Positions 47,201 to 57,500 of a DNA stretch of 64,000 nucleotides are shown piece after piece. The stretch is from Micrococcus flavus. GTDB taxonomy: Bacteria; Actinomycetota; Actinomycetes; Actinomycetales; Micrococcaceae. A program made the position numbers and the translations under genes. Location of the stretch: contig NZ_JACHMC010000001.1 of the NCBI RefSeq assembly GCF_014204815.1, forward strand, positions 1,426,001 to 1,490,000, in the 5' to 3' direction. The notes below the pieces were generated by a model. It ran no database searches and was not told the origin of the DNA. It saw only the letters and a list, made by a program, of their open reading frames with translations. The first letter of the stretch is position 1; each line of letters opens with the position of its first letter.

Positions 47201-47698
47201 ATGACCGAGAACACCGCCTCCCCCGCCCCGCGCCGCCTCGAGCCCGGAAACACGGCCCCCGAGTTCACCCTGCAGGACCAGGACGGGCGCCCCGTGTCCC
47301 TGCGCGACTCCGCGGGCAAGAGCACGATCGTGTACTTCTACCCGGCCGCCGCCACCCCCGGCTGCACCGCGCAGGCCTGCGACTTCCGCGACAGCCTGGC
47401 CTCCCTGACCGCCGCGGGGTACCGGGTCCTGGGGATCTCCCCCGACCCGATCGGCAAGATCATCCGGTTCGCCCAGAAGGAGTCCCTGACGTTCCCGCTC
47501 CTCTCCGACGAGGACCACGCCGTGGCCGAGGCCTACGGGGCCTGGGGTGAGAAGAAGAACTACGGCAAGACCTACGAGGGCCTCATCCGATCCACCGTGG
47601 TGGTCGGCCCGGACGGCCGCGTCACCCACGCCCAGTACAACGTCAAGGCCACCGGGCACGTCGCCCGGCTGCGCCGCACCCTGGGCCTGGAGGACTGA
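47201..47698 (+). CDS. bcp: Thioredoxin-dependent thiol peroxidase, Bcp/PrxQ type
   Basis: A 165-residue peroxiredoxin reducing hydrogen peroxide and organic peroxides. YFYPAAATPGCTAQACDFRD holds the peroxidatic Cys55 in the PxxxTxxC motif and the resolving Cys60 five residues later, which marks the atypical two-Cys PrxQ group. The frame could start at 47117, but the TATCGT box 6 bases before 47201 supports the shorter, leaderless form. Confidence 0.95.
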   Translation: MTENTASPAPRRLEPGNTAPEFTLQDQDGRPVSLRDSAGKSTIVYFYPAAATPGCTAQACDFRDSLASLTAAGYRVLGISPDPIGKIIRFAQKESLTFPLLSDEDHAVAEAYGAWGEKKNYGKTYEGLIRSTVVVGPDGRVTHAQYNVKATGHVARLRRTLGLED

Positions 47699-47727
47699 GC
47701 ACCCGGACGCCCGGCGCGCGCGGGCGG

Positions 47728-47733
47728 TAGGAT
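47728..47733 (+). promoter_or_regulatory. Candidate -10 box of tRNA-Leu
   Basis: TAGGAT, 27 bases before the tRNA 5' end; no -35 recognised. Confidence 0.4.
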
Positions 47734-47760
47734 CGGGCACCGCCCCGGCCCACGGGGCGC

Positions 47761-47842
47761 GCGGGCGTGGCGGAACTGGCAGACGCGCTGGATTTAGGTT
47801 CCAGTGTCCACGGACGTGGGGGTTCGAGTCCCCCCGCCCGCA
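47761..47842 (+). tRNA. tRNA-Leu (TAG)
   Basis: An 82-base class II tRNA: acceptor GCGGGCG with CGCCCGC, anticodon TAG in loop ATTTAGG, a variable arm GTCCACGGAC, T-arm GGTTCGAGTCC, discriminator A; CCA not encoded. The solute-binding protein gene begins 51 bases later and may share its transcript. Confidence 0.95.
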
Positions 47843-47893
47843 CCCCTGCCGCCGGTCGCCCGCCGCACCCCCGTCCGCCCCCAGGAGGAGCCC

Positions 47894-49546
47894 TTGGACG
47901 CCAGCCGTCGCACGTTCCTGGCCCTCGGCCTGGCCGGGCTCGGCTCGGGGCTGTCCGCGTGCGGCGCGCCGCCCACCACGACCCCGGCGGCCCCATCCTC
48001 CACGGCCGTCTCCCCCTCGCCGTCGGCGGCCCCGCGGCCCCTCGTGGTCGGCGCGCCCTCCCGGGTGCTGACCCGCGACCCCGTCCGCGCCTGGGACTCG
48101 GAGACCTTCCGGGTGCTCCGCCAGGTGCTGGAGCCGCTGCTGGGCGTGGACCCGGACACCGGCGCGCCCACCCTCAAGCTCGCCGAGCACGCCCTGTCCG
48201 AGGACGCCCTGACCCACACGCTCACCCTGCAGCGCGGGCTGCGCTTCTCCGACGGCACTCCGTGCGACGCCGCCGCGGTGGTGGCCAACGTGGGGCGCTG
48301 GTCCGAGGCCGCCGACGGCGACCCGCTGCCCTCCGCGTTCGTCGCGGCCTTCGGCGGCGGCATCGCGGACCCCGACTCCGCGTTCGCCGCCGTGGAGGCC
48401 GACGACGACCGCACCGTCCGCATCCACCTGTCCCGGCCGCTGCGGCACCTGCCGGCCGCCCTCGGCTCCCCGGCCTTCGCGGTATCCTCGCCCGCCTCCT
48501 GGGCCGCCGCGGACGCGGACGGCGTCTCCCCCGCCGGCACCGGCCCGTACCGGTTCGCGGACGACGCGGAGGCGGCCGCCGTCGTCGAGGCCCTGCACAT
48601 GCCCGGCGAGACCACCGTGCTGGCACCCAACCCGGAGCACCGCCGGAACCTGCCGGGCCTGCCCGTGGCGGCAGTGCCGGCGTGGGGCCGGGCGAGCACC
48701 CGGCTGCGGGAGCTGCGCCGCGGCCACGCGGACGTGATCGACGTGGTGGCCCCCGGCCAGCTGCGCCCGCTCGTGGAGGCCGGCACGCAGGTGCTGCCCC
48801 GCGACCCGTTCTCCGTGCTGTACCTCGGGTTCAACGTGGACCACCCGCTGATGTCCTCGCTCTACCTGCGCCAGGCCGTGGCCTTCGCGGTGGACCGTCC
48901 GCGGCTGGCCCGCTCGGACGTGTTCCTGCAGGGCACCGCGATCGCCGACGGCCTCGTCCCGCCGGCGCTGGGCGTGGGCGTCGAGGACGCGCCGCGGTAC
49001 GAGATCAACCCCGAGCGGGCGGGCCGGCTGCTCGAGCAGGCCGGCTATGAGGACGAGCCGCTCGAGCTGATGCACCCCGCCGGCGTGGCCTGGCCCTGCC
49101 TGCCCGAGCCCGAGCGGGTGGCGGCGATGGTGGCCGAGGACCTGGGCGTCGTCGGGATCCACGTGCGCCCCGTGCCCGTGCCCCCGGACCAGGACTACCT
49201 GCGCGCCGTCGTCGAGCGCGGCTCGCGCGCGCTCCACCTGCGCGGCCGGGACGGCCTGTATCGGGACGCCCACGCCTTCCTCGAGCCGTTCGCCCGCTCG
49301 GGCCGCGCCGAGACCCGCTACCTGAATCCCCGGGTGGTCGAGGACGTCGACGCCGCCGCCTCCGAGCTCGACGACGAGCGCCGTCGCGAGCTGCACCGGC
49401 GGGCCCACCGGGCGCTGCTGCTGGACCTGCCCGCCCTGCCGCTCGTGCACCCCATCTCCGCACTGGCCACCGGCCCGCGCGTCGGGTCGTACCCCAGCTC
49501 CCCCCAGCTCGACGAACCCTTCGACCGCATCGATCTGCGGATCTGA
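47894..49546 (+). CDS. Tat-exported solute-binding lipoprotein of a family 5 ABC transporter
   Basis: A 550-residue DppA/OppA-type binding protein. The N-terminus has a twin-arginine SRRTFLALG motif and a lipobox LSAC with Cys23, so it is probably exported folded through Tat and lipid-anchored. TLTLQRGLRFSDGTPCDAAAVVANVGRW and GTGPYRF are the family signatures. I chose the unusual TTG start because AGGAGG lies 5 bases before it and it begins the signal peptide exactly; the frame is open back into tRNA-Leu. No permease or ATPase gene lies nearby, so the partner subunits are elsewhere. Confidence 0.88.
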   Translation: MDASRRTFLALGLAGLGSGLSACGAPPTTTPAAPSSTAVSPSPSAAPRPLVVGAPSRVLTRDPVRAWDSETFRVLRQVLEPLLGVDPDTGAPTLKLAEHALSEDALTHTLTLQRGLRFSDGTPCDAAAVVANVGRWSEAADGDPLPSAFVAAFGGGIADPDSAFAAVEADDDRTVRIHLSRPLRHLPAALGSPAFAVSSPASWAAADADGVSPAGTGPYRFADDAEAAAVVEALHMPGETTVLAPNPEHRRNLPGLPVAAVPAWGRASTRLRELRRGHADVIDVVAPGQLRPLVEAGTQVLPRDPFSVLYLGFNVDHPLMSSLYLRQAVAFAVDRPRLARSDVFLQGTAIADGLVPPALGVGVEDAPRYEINPERAGRLLEQAGYEDEPLELMHPAGVAWPCLPEPERVAAMVAEDLGVVGIHVRPVPVPPDQDYLRAVVERGSRALHLRGRDGLYRDAHAFLEPFARSGRAETRYLNPRVVEDVDAAASELDDERRRELHRRAHRALLLDLPALPLVHPISALATGPRVGSYPSSPQLDEPFDRIDLRI

Positions 49547-49608
49547 GCGTCGCCGACCCGGCCGGGGACGCACGTCGTCCCGGCACATCGGGCACCGCAC
49601 GCGCGGAG

Positions 49609-49614
49609 TAGAGT
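49609..49614 (+). promoter_or_regulatory. Candidate -10 box of mqo
   Basis: TAGAGT, 88 bases before the mqo GTG, giving a leader of about 80 bases that contains the hairpin at 49626-49668. Confidence 0.45.
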
Positions 49615-49625
49615 GGAGCCCCGAG

Positions 49626-49668
49626 GCACCGGCGTGCGAGACCCCGCCCGGACGGGATCCGCCGGTGC
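49626..49668 (+). repeat. Inverted repeat in the mqo leader
   Basis: Nine-base arms GCACCGGCG (49626-49634) and CGCCGGTGC (49660-49668) enclose a 25-base GC-rich loop. It lies in the predicted 5' leader, 22 bases before the ribosome site. Confidence 0.45.
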
Positions 49669-49701
49669 ACCGCCCTCGCCGTCGAGCCCCAGGAGCAGAC
49701 C

Positions 49702-51183
49702 GTGCCCACCCCCTCGTCCTCCACCCACGACGTCGTCCTGATCGGCGGCGGCGTCATGAGCGCCACCCTCGGCGTCATGCTCCAGAAGCTGGAGCCCACC
49801 TGGTCCATCGCCCTGTACGAGAACCTCGACCAGGCCGGCCTCGAGTCCTCCGACCCGTGGAACAACGCCGGCACCGGCCACGCGGCCCTGTGCGAGCTGA
49901 ACTACTCGCCCATGGGCAAGGACGGCCGCGTGGACACCGCGAAGGCCAAGGGCATCAACGAGCAGTTCTGGGTCTCCCGCCAGTTCTGGTCCTCCCTCGT
50001 GACCGAGGGCGTGCTGAAGGACCCCAAGGGCTTCATCAACCCGCTGCCGCACATGTCCTTCGTGCGCGGGGACGACCACGCCGAGTACCTCCGCAAGCGC
50101 TACGAGGCGATGTCCGCCGAGCCGCTGTTCGCGGACATGGAGCACACCGAGGACCACGCCCGGATCAACGAGTGGGCCCCGCTGCTGATGGACGGCCGCG
50201 GCGCCGACGAGCGAGTGGCCGCCTCCCGCGTCGCCTCCGGCACGGACGTGGACTTCGGCGCCCTGACCCGCCAGCTGGTCACCGCCCTGTCCGCTGGCGG
50301 CGCCGACGTGCGCTTCGGCCACAAGGTGACCGGCCTGGCGCGCGGCACGGACGGCCGCTGGGAGGTCACCGTGAAGAACAAGGCGGCCGGCACCTCCGTG
50401 ACCGACCGCGCCCGCTTCGTGTTCGTGGGCGCCGGCGGCGGCGCCCTGGGCCTGCTGCAGAACTCCGGCATCCCGGAGATCAAGGGCTTCGGCGGCTTCC
50501 CCGTCTCCGGCCAGTTCCTGCGCTGCACCGACGAGGCCGTGGTGGACCGCCACCTGGCCAAGGTCTACGGTCAGGCCGCCGTGGGCGCCCCGCCCATGTC
50601 CGTGCCGCACCTGGACACCCGCTTCGTCAACGGCAAGCGCTCCCTGCTCTTCGGCCCGTACGCCGGGTTCTCCACGAACTTCCTCAAGTCCGGCTCCTAC
50701 CTGGACCTGCCGCTGTCCGTGCGCCCGCACAACCTGCCCACCATGCTGAACGTGGCCAAGGACAACATGGACCTGACCAAGTACCTGATCACCGAGGTGC
50801 TGAAGTCCAACGAGAAGAAGGTGGACACCCTGCAGGAGTTCTACCCGGCCGCCGACGGCTCGGAGTGGGAGCTCATCACCGCGGGCCAGCGCGTGCAGGT
50901 CATGAAGAAGAAGGGGAAGTTCGGCGGCGTGCTGCAGTTCGGCACCGAGGTCGTCAGCCACGCCGACGGATCGATCGCCGGCCTGCTCGGCGCCTCCCCG
51001 GGCGCCTCCACCGCGGCCCCGATCATGGTGACGCTGCTCGAGCGCTGCTTCCCGGCCAAGTCGGCCGCCTGGGAGCCCCGCCTGAAGGAGCTCATCCCCT
51101 CACTGGGCCGCACGCTCAACGACGATCCCCGGCTGCTCTCGGACGTGCGTGCCGCCACCGACGCCGCGCTCCAGCTCGGCTGA
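49702..51183 (+). CDS. mqo: Malate:quinone oxidoreductase
   Basis: A 493-residue FAD-dependent, membrane-associated enzyme oxidising malate to oxaloacetate with electrons passed to the quinone pool, an alternative to NAD-malate dehydrogenase in the TCA cycle. [18 protein letters not shown] is the FAD loop, [36 protein letters not shown] and [13 protein letters not shown] are family blocks. The GTG start has AGGAG 6 bases before it. The RND transporter gene starts 7 bases after its stop. Confidence 0.97.
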   Translation: MPTPSSSTHDVVLIGGGVMSATLGVMLQKLEPTWSIALYENLDQAGLESSDPWNNAGTGHAALCELNYSPMGKDGRVDTAKAKGINEQFWVSRQFWSSLVTEGVLKDPKGFINPLPHMSFVRGDDHAEYLRKRYEAMSAEPLFADMEHTEDHARINEWAPLLMDGRGADERVAASRVASGTDVDFGALTRQLVTALSAGGADVRFGHKVTGLARGTDGRWEVTVKNKAAGTSVTDRARFVFVGAGGGALGLLQNSGIPEIKGFGGFPVSGQFLRCTDEAVVDRHLAKVYGQAAVGAPPMSVPHLDTRFVNGKRSLLFGPYAGFSTNFLKSGSYLDLPLSVRPHNLPTMLNVAKDNMDLTKYLITEVLKSNEKKVDTLQEFYPAADGSEWELITAGQRVQVMKKKGKFGGVLQFGTEVVSHADGSIAGLLGASPGASTAAPIMVTLLERCFPAKSAAWEPRLKELIPSLGRTLNDDPRLLSDVRAATDAALQLG

Positions 51184-51190
51184 GCCCTCC

Positions 51191-54100
51191 ATGGGTGCTC
51201 TCTCTCGGTCCTCCCTGTCCCGGCGGGCGCTCGTGGCGCTCGTCACCGTGTTCATCGCGGTGTTCGGCGTCCTCTCCGCCGGTCAGCTCAAGCGGGAGCT
51301 CATCCCCTCGCTCGAGCTGCCGGTGATCTCGGTGTCCACCACCTACCCGGGCGCGAGCCCGGAGGTGGTGGACGCCCAGGTCGGCGAGCCCCTCGAGACC
51401 GCCCTGCAGGCGGTCGAGGGGCTCGAGTCGTCCCGCTCCACCTCCGCGTCCTCGTTCAACAGCGTCACGCTCGAGTTCGAGTACGGCACCGACCTCACCC
51501 GCGCCCGGTCCCAGGTGGACCGCGTGATCTCCAACCTCCAGGCGCAGCTGCCGGAGGAGGCCGAGACGACGTCGTTCGCCGGCTCCGTCTCCGACTTCCC
51601 CGTGGTCTTCCTCGCCCTCTCCGGCGACGCCGACCTCAACGAGCTGCGCCGCCGCGCCGAGGACGTGCTCGTCCCCCGCCTGCAGAAGGTGGACGGGGTG
51701 CGCGGTGCCCAGGTGATCGGCGGCACCGAGGAGTTCGTCTCGGTGGTCCCGGACCAGGCGGCCCTGGCCGCCGCGGGCCTCACCGCCCAGGACATCACCA
51801 CCGCGCTCGAGGAGAACGCGGGCCTGTTCCCCATCGGCCAGGTCACCGCGGACGAGGTCACCTACCCCGTCCAGGCGGGCGCGCCCGTCGAGGACCTGGA
51901 CGACCTGCGCGCGGTGACGGTGGTCCCGGCCGAGGACGCCGCCTCGGCCCCGGCCGACGCCGGCGGGGGCGGTCCCGGGACGCCCGCGCCCGCGCCGCAG
52001 CGGCTCGGCGACGTCGCCGAGGTCTCCCTCGGCGCCGCCGACCCCGCCTCCGTGACCCGCACCGACGGCGTCGAGACGCTGTCGGTGAGCGTCACCGCGA
52101 CCCCGGACGCGGACCTCGTGGCCGTCTCCACCGCCGTGCAGGAGATCCTGCCGGAGCTCGAGTCCCTGGCCGGGGACGGCGCCCGTCTCTCTGTGGTGTT
52201 CGACCAGGCCCCGTTCATCGAGCAGTCCATCGACACCCTCTTCGTGGAGGGCCTGCTGGGCCTGGGCATGGCGGTCCTCGTGATCGCGGTGTTCCTGCTC
52301 TCGGCCCGCTCCACCCTGGTGACCGCGGTGTCCATCCCGCTGTCCCTGCTCACCGCCCTGATCGGCGTTGCGGCCTTCGGCTACTCCCTCAACACGCTCA
52401 CCCTGGGCGCGCTGACCATCTCGATCGGCCGCGTGGTGGACGACTCGATCGTGGTGGTCGAGAACATCCGCCGCCACATGGGGCTGGGCGAGGACAAGCG
52501 CACCGCCATCCTCACCGGCACCGGCGAGGTGGCCACGGCCATCACCGCCTCCACCCTCGTCTCGGTGGCGGTGTTCCTGCCGATCGCGTTCGTGGGCGGG
52601 CTCGCCGGCGAGCTGTTCCGGCCCTTCGCCGTGACCACTACGATCGCGCTGCTCGCGTCCCTGCTGGTGGCCCTGACCATCGTCCCGGTGCTGTGCTGGT
52701 GGTTCCTGCGCGCGCCGCGGACCGCCGAGCACGCCGTGGGCGAGGCCGACCGGCCGCGCGCGGCCGACGACCGCCTGGCGCGCGCCTACCGTCCGGTGCT
52801 GCGCTGGACCCAACGCCACGCCGTGGCCACCCTCGCGGCCTCCGTGGCCCTGCTGGCCGGCACCGCGGCGCTCATCCCGCTGATCCCGACCAACCTGCTC
52901 GGCGACTCCGGGCAGAACTCGTTCGTGGTGACGGCCCAGCAGCCCTCCGGCACGTCCCTCGAGACCACCTCGCGGGCCGCGGAGCGCATCGAGGAGGTGC
53001 TCCTGTCCACCGAGGGCGTGGATACGGTGCAGTTCACCGCGGGCAGCGCGGGCGGCTTCCTCGGCGGCTTCGGCGGCCAGTCCTCGGACGAGGCCCAGTT
53101 CACCGTGACCACGGACCCCGACGCCGACCAGGAGGCCCTGCGCGACGGCGTCCGCGGACGCCTCGAGGCCCTGCAGGACGTGGGGACCGTGGAGGTCTCC
53201 GCCCAGCAGGGCCCCAGCGGCGAGCAGGACGTGACCGTCCAGGTCACCGCCCCGGACCCGGAGTCGCTGGACGCCGCGGCGGAGTCCGTGGCGGCGCAGC
53301 TGCGCGGCGTCGAGGGCGCCCGTGAGGTCTCCACCGCGGCCGCGCGCACGCGTCCCACGTTCCAGGTGGACGTGGACACGCAGGCCGCCGCCGAGGCGGG
53401 CCTCACCGAGGAGGCGGTCTCCGGCCAGGTGGCCGCCGCCCTGCAGGCCGTGCCGATCGGGGACGTGCGCTTCGGCTTCGAGGAGTTCACCGTCCGCCTC
53501 GGCGACCCCTCCCCCGTGACCAGCCTGCAGCAGCTGCGGGAGGTCCCGGTCCAGACCCCGTCCGGTCCGGTGGCGCTCGAGACGCTGGCCGAGGTCAGCC
53601 AGGAGGACGTGCCGTCCCAGGTGACCTCCTCGAACGGCGAGCGCACCGCGGAGGTCACCGTGACCCCGGCCTCGGACGACCTGGGCGCGGTCGCCGGGCG
53701 GGTGTCCGACGTCGTCGAGGGCCTGGAGCTGCCGGACGGCGTGACCGCCACCGTGGGCGGCGCCGCCACCCAGCAGCAGGAGACGTTCCGCGACCTGGGC
53801 CTGGCGCTGCTGGCCGCGATCGCCGCGGTCTACGTGGTGATGGTGGCGACGTTCAACTCGCTGCGCCAGCCGTTCGTGCTGCTCGTGTCCATCCCGTTCG
53901 CCGCCACCGGCGTCTTCCTGGCGCTGCTGCTCACCGGCACGGCGCTGGGCGTGGCCACCCTGATCGGCGTGCTCATGCTGGTCGGCATCGTGGTGACCAA
54001 CGCGATCGTGCTGATCGACCTGATCAACCAGTACCGGCGCCACCGCGGCCTGGGGCTGGACGAGGCGATCGAGCTGGGCGCCCTGAACCGCGTGCGCCCC

Positions 54101-54499
54101 GTGGTGATGACCGCGCTGGCCACCGTGCTGGCCATGCTGCCGATGGCCCTGGGTGTCACGGGTCAGGGTGGGTTCATCTCCCAGCCGCTGGCCGTGGCCG
54201 TGGTGGGCGGCCTGGTGTCCTCCACCCTCCTCACCCTGGTGCTCGTGCCGGTGCTGTACCGGCTCACCGAGGCCCGGGGGGAGCGTCGCCTCCAGGCCGA
54301 GCGCGAGGAGGCCGCCCGCGCGGAGCGGGAGCGGCTCGAGCGGGAGGCGGCCGAGCGCGCCGCGGCCGGTCCCTCCGCCGCGGTCCCCGAGTCGACGACG
54401 GGCACCGGGGCCGCCGCGGCGCGGCCCGTCCGATCCGGTCTGCGCGGCCGGATCTCCCGGGCGGGCACCGCGATGCGGAGCCGCCTCCGCCGCGCCTGA
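51191..54499 (+). CDS. RND-superfamily efflux transporter (AcrB/HAE1 type)
   Basis: About 1102 residues with the standard RND layout: one N-terminal helix, a large extracytoplasmic loop, a cluster of helices around TLGALTISIGRVVDDSIVVVENIRRHM, a second large loop and a final helix cluster. SwrC/YerP of Bacillus is the nearest Gram-positive parallel. No periplasmic adaptor or outer-membrane partner is nearby. The first loop has a Pro/Ala/Gly-rich insertion (ASAPADAGGGGPGTPAPAP), and the C-terminus ends in a charged helix and an Arg-rich tail. It follows mqo by 7 bases with a weak ribosome site. Substrate unknown. Confidence 0.9.
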   Translation: MGALSRSSLSRRALVALVTVFIAVFGVLSAGQLKRELIPSLELPVISVSTTYPGASPEVVDAQVGEPLETALQAVEGLESSRSTSASSFNSVTLEFEYGTDLTRARSQVDRVISNLQAQLPEEAETTSFAGSVSDFPVVFLALSGDADLNELRRRAEDVLVPRLQKVDGVRGAQVIGGTEEFVSVVPDQAALAAAGLTAQDITTALEENAGLFPIGQVTADEVTYPVQAGAPVEDLDDLRAVTVVPAEDAASAPADAGGGGPGTPAPAPQRLGDVAEVSLGAADPASVTRTDGVETLSVSVTATPDADLVAVSTAVQEILPELESLAGDGARLSVVFDQAPFIEQSIDTLFVEGLLGLGMAVLVIAVFLLSARSTLVTAVSIPLSLLTALIGVAAFGYSLNTLTLGALTISIGRVVDDSIVVVENIRRHMGLGEDKRTAILTGTGEVATAITASTLVSVAVFLPIAFVGGLAGELFRPFAVTTTIALLASLLVALTIVPVLCWWFLRAPRTAEHAVGEADRPRAADDRLARAYRPVLRWTQRHAVATLAASVALLAGTAALIPLIPTNLLGDSGQNSFVVTAQQPSGTSLETTSRAAERIEEVLLSTEGVDTVQFTAGSAGGFLGGFGGQSSDEAQFTVTTDPDADQEALRDGVRGRLEALQDVGTVEVSAQQGPSGEQDVTVQVTAPDPESLDAAAESVAAQLRGVEGAREVSTAAARTRPTFQVDVDTQAAAEAGLTEEAVSGQVAAALQAVPIGDVRFGFEEFTVRLGDPSPVTSLQQLREVPVQTPSGPVALETLAEVSQEDVPSQVTSSNGERTAEVTVTPASDDLGAVAGRVSDVVEGLELPDGVTATVGGAATQQQETFRDLGLALLAAIAAVYVVMVATFNSLRQPFVLLVSIPFAATGVFLALLLTGTALGVATLIGVLMLVGIVVTNAIVLIDLINQYRRHRGLGLDEAIELGALNRVRPVVMTALATVLAMLPMALGVTGQGGFISQPLAVAVVGGLVSSTLLTLVLVPVLYRLTEARGERRLQAEREEAARAERERLEREAAERAAAGPSAAVPESTTGTGAAAARPVRSGLRGRISRAGTAMRSRLRRA

Positions 54500-54518
54500 G
54501 CCGACGCGGCGGAGGGGG

Positions 54519-57500
54519 TCAGTCGCCGTCATGGACGGCCAGGGTGGAGCCACGGCGGTCCTTGGTGACGGCCAGGCGGGTGGGGACGTCGTTCCTCATG
54601 CGCTCCACGTGGCTGACCAGGCCGACGGTGCGGCCGCCGCTGCGCAGCGAGTCCACCACGCCCATGACCACGTCCAGGGTCTGCGAGTCCAGGGACCCGA
54701 AGCCCTCGTCCACGAAGAGCGTGTCCAGCTCGATGCCCCCGGACTCGGCCTGCACGGTGTCGGCGAGGCCGAGCGCGAGGGACAGCGAGGCCATGAAGGT
54801 CTCCCCGCCCGAGAGGCTGCTGGGGTGCCGCACCTCGTCCACGTAGTGGTCCCGGACGACGAGCTCCAGGCCCTTGGTGCCGCGTCCGCCCACCTCGTCC
54901 GCGTACTCCAGGGAGTAGCGGTCGTCGGTCATCCGCAGCAGTCGCTCGGTGGCCGCGGCGGCGACCTCCTCGAGCCGGCCGGCCAGCACGTAGCTGGTCA
55001 GCGGCATCCTCAGGCGGTTCTCCCCCGCGCCCCGCACCAGGGCGAGCAGGCCGGCGACCCGCTCGTGCTCGGCGATCAGGTCCGCGGCCCGGTCGAGGAC
55101 CTCCCTCAGGGCGGCGGACTGGCGGCGCACCGCCGCCACGAGGGCGGCACGGGACCCGACGGCGGCGCCCCGCTCGCGGGCGAGGGCCTCGGCGGCCTCG
55201 AGCCGCCGCTCGGCCTCGGAGAGCCGCTCCTCGTCCGGGGCCGGGGTCTCCGCCTCGCGCAGGGCGCGCCCGTCCTGGACGAGCGCGGTCGCGGCGAGCG
55301 CGGCCAGGGCCGAGGCCTCGCGGTCGAAGGCCTGGACGGTCTCCTCCCGCGCGGCGACCTGCCCGGCCTCGAGCCGTGCGCCGCGGGCCGCGGCCACGTC
55401 CGGGAAGCCCTTCTCCGCGAGGGTGGCCTGCAGGGCCTCGTCGGCCTGGGCCGCCAGCGTCGCCGCGGAGGCGCGACGGGTGAGGGCCTCGTCCAGGGCC
55501 TCGAGGAGGGGGCGGGCGGCGTCGACGGCGTCCCGGCGGGCCTCCAGGTCCTCGGCCCCGCCGGCGGCCGCGGCGACGGCCTCCTCGAGCTCGGCGATGC
55601 GTTCGGCGCGCTGGACGGACTGCTCCTCGAGCCGGCCGTCCTCCGTGGTGAGTGCGGCCAGCCGTGCGGCGGCGGCCTCCTGCCGCGTCTGGGCGGCGGT
55701 GAGCCGACGGCGCGTGGCGGCCAGCTCCCGCTGCGCGCGGGCCAGCTCCGCCGTCGCCGCCTCGGCCGTCTCGACGGCGGCGGCGGCCTGCTCCGGGTCC
55801 AGGCCTCCGGCGGCGGTGCGGGCCTCCTGCAGGCGGGCCTGCCCCCCGCTCAGCTCGGCGGCGGCCGCGGCCGTGGCGGCGGCGGCCGTGTCCAGGGCCT
55901 TCTCCGCCCGCTGGACGGCGGCCTCGGTGACCTGCGCGTCCCCGTCCGCCGGTGCAGCCGGCCGCGGGTGCTCCACCGCGCCGCACACCGGGCACGGCTC
56001 GCCGTCCTCGAGCTGCGCGGCCAGCTCGGAGGCGGCCTGCTCGTAGCGGGCCCGGAGCAGGTCCAGCCGCTTCCGCACGGCCCTCTCCTCGGCGGCCCCG
56101 GCCTTCCGGTGGGCCTGCTCCGCCGCCTCGACCTCGGCCGCCCGGGCGGCGGCGGTCTCGGCGGCCGTCAGGCGGCCGCGTGCGGCGGCCAGCTCGGCCT
56201 CCACGGACTCCTGGGCGCCGAGACGGGCCGCTCCGGCCTCGACCTCCCCACGAAGCGCCGCCACCTCCTCGGCGCAGGCGGTGTGCTCCTCCTCGGCCGT
56301 CCGGCGCTCGCCCACGATGGCCGCCCGGCGCTGCGCGGCGGCCTGCTGCTGCGCCTGCAGCCCGGCGCTGCGGTCGCGGTCCCGCACGGCCGCGGCGATC
56401 GACTCCGCGGCCGAGCCCCCGGCCTGGAGCGCGGCACGGACGGCCCGCTGCTCGTCGGCGTGCTCGGCCAGGGCGGCGGTGAGCCACCCGGCGGCCGTGG
56501 TGTCGGCCTCGGTCCGGTCCCGCGCCCCGCGCGCGTCTCCCTCGGCGGCCGCGGCGGCGGCGGTCGCCTCCTCGGCCCGGACGGCGGCGGTCACCACGGC
56601 CTCGGCCCGGCGGTGGCCCTCCACCGCGGCACGGTCCGCGGCGGTGGCCTCGGCCGTGGCCCGGTGGGCGGTCTCGCGCTCGGCCCAGCCCGCGGCGGCC
56701 TGCAGCGCCTGCGCCGTCCGGTGCAGCTGCTCGAGCCCCGTCCGCGCCGCCGTCTCGGCGGCCTCGGCCTCGGCCTGCCGCGCCGTCGCGGCGGCGTGGG
56801 CGGCCTCGGCGCGGTCGACGACGAGGGCCAGGAGCGCCTCGTCCTCCTCGGGGTACGGGGCGGGCTCGTGCCAGTCCTCCCCGAGCTCCTCCCGGGCGGC
56901 CTCGCGCAGCTGGTCGCGGGCGCTCTGGGCGACGCGCGCGTCGGCGGCCACCCGCGTGTCCAGGCGGGCGGACTCGGCCTTGAGGTGCTCCTCGACGCCG
57001 TCGAAGCGCTGGGTGCCGAACAGGCGGCGCAGCAGCCGGCGCCGCTCCTCCGAGGACGCCGTCAGGAACCGGGCGAACTGGCCCTGGGGCAGCATGACGA
57101 CCTGCATGAACTGCTCGGCATCCAGGTGCAGGACGTCGGCGATCTGCTGGCCGACCTCGTCGGCGCGGGTCAGCGGGGCGCCCCAGCCCCCGTCCTGCCG
57201 CTCGCGCAGGGACACGGCGGCCTGGGTGGTGGTGGTGCCCGCGCCCCGCTTCTTCGGACGGGCGTGGCGGGGCGAGCGGAGGACCTCGAAGCGGCGGCCC
57301 TGCACGGTGAACTCGACGAGCACCTCCGGCACCACCGAGCCGGGCGGCCGCAGCGTGGTCACGAGGGACTCCGGCGAGCGTCCGCCCGGCACGGAGCCGT
57401 AGAGGGCGTAGCAGAGCGCGGCGAGGACGGTAGACTTGCCGGCGCCGGTGGGTCCGTCCAGCAGGAACAGGCCCGCGCTGTTGAGCGCGTCGAAGTCGAC

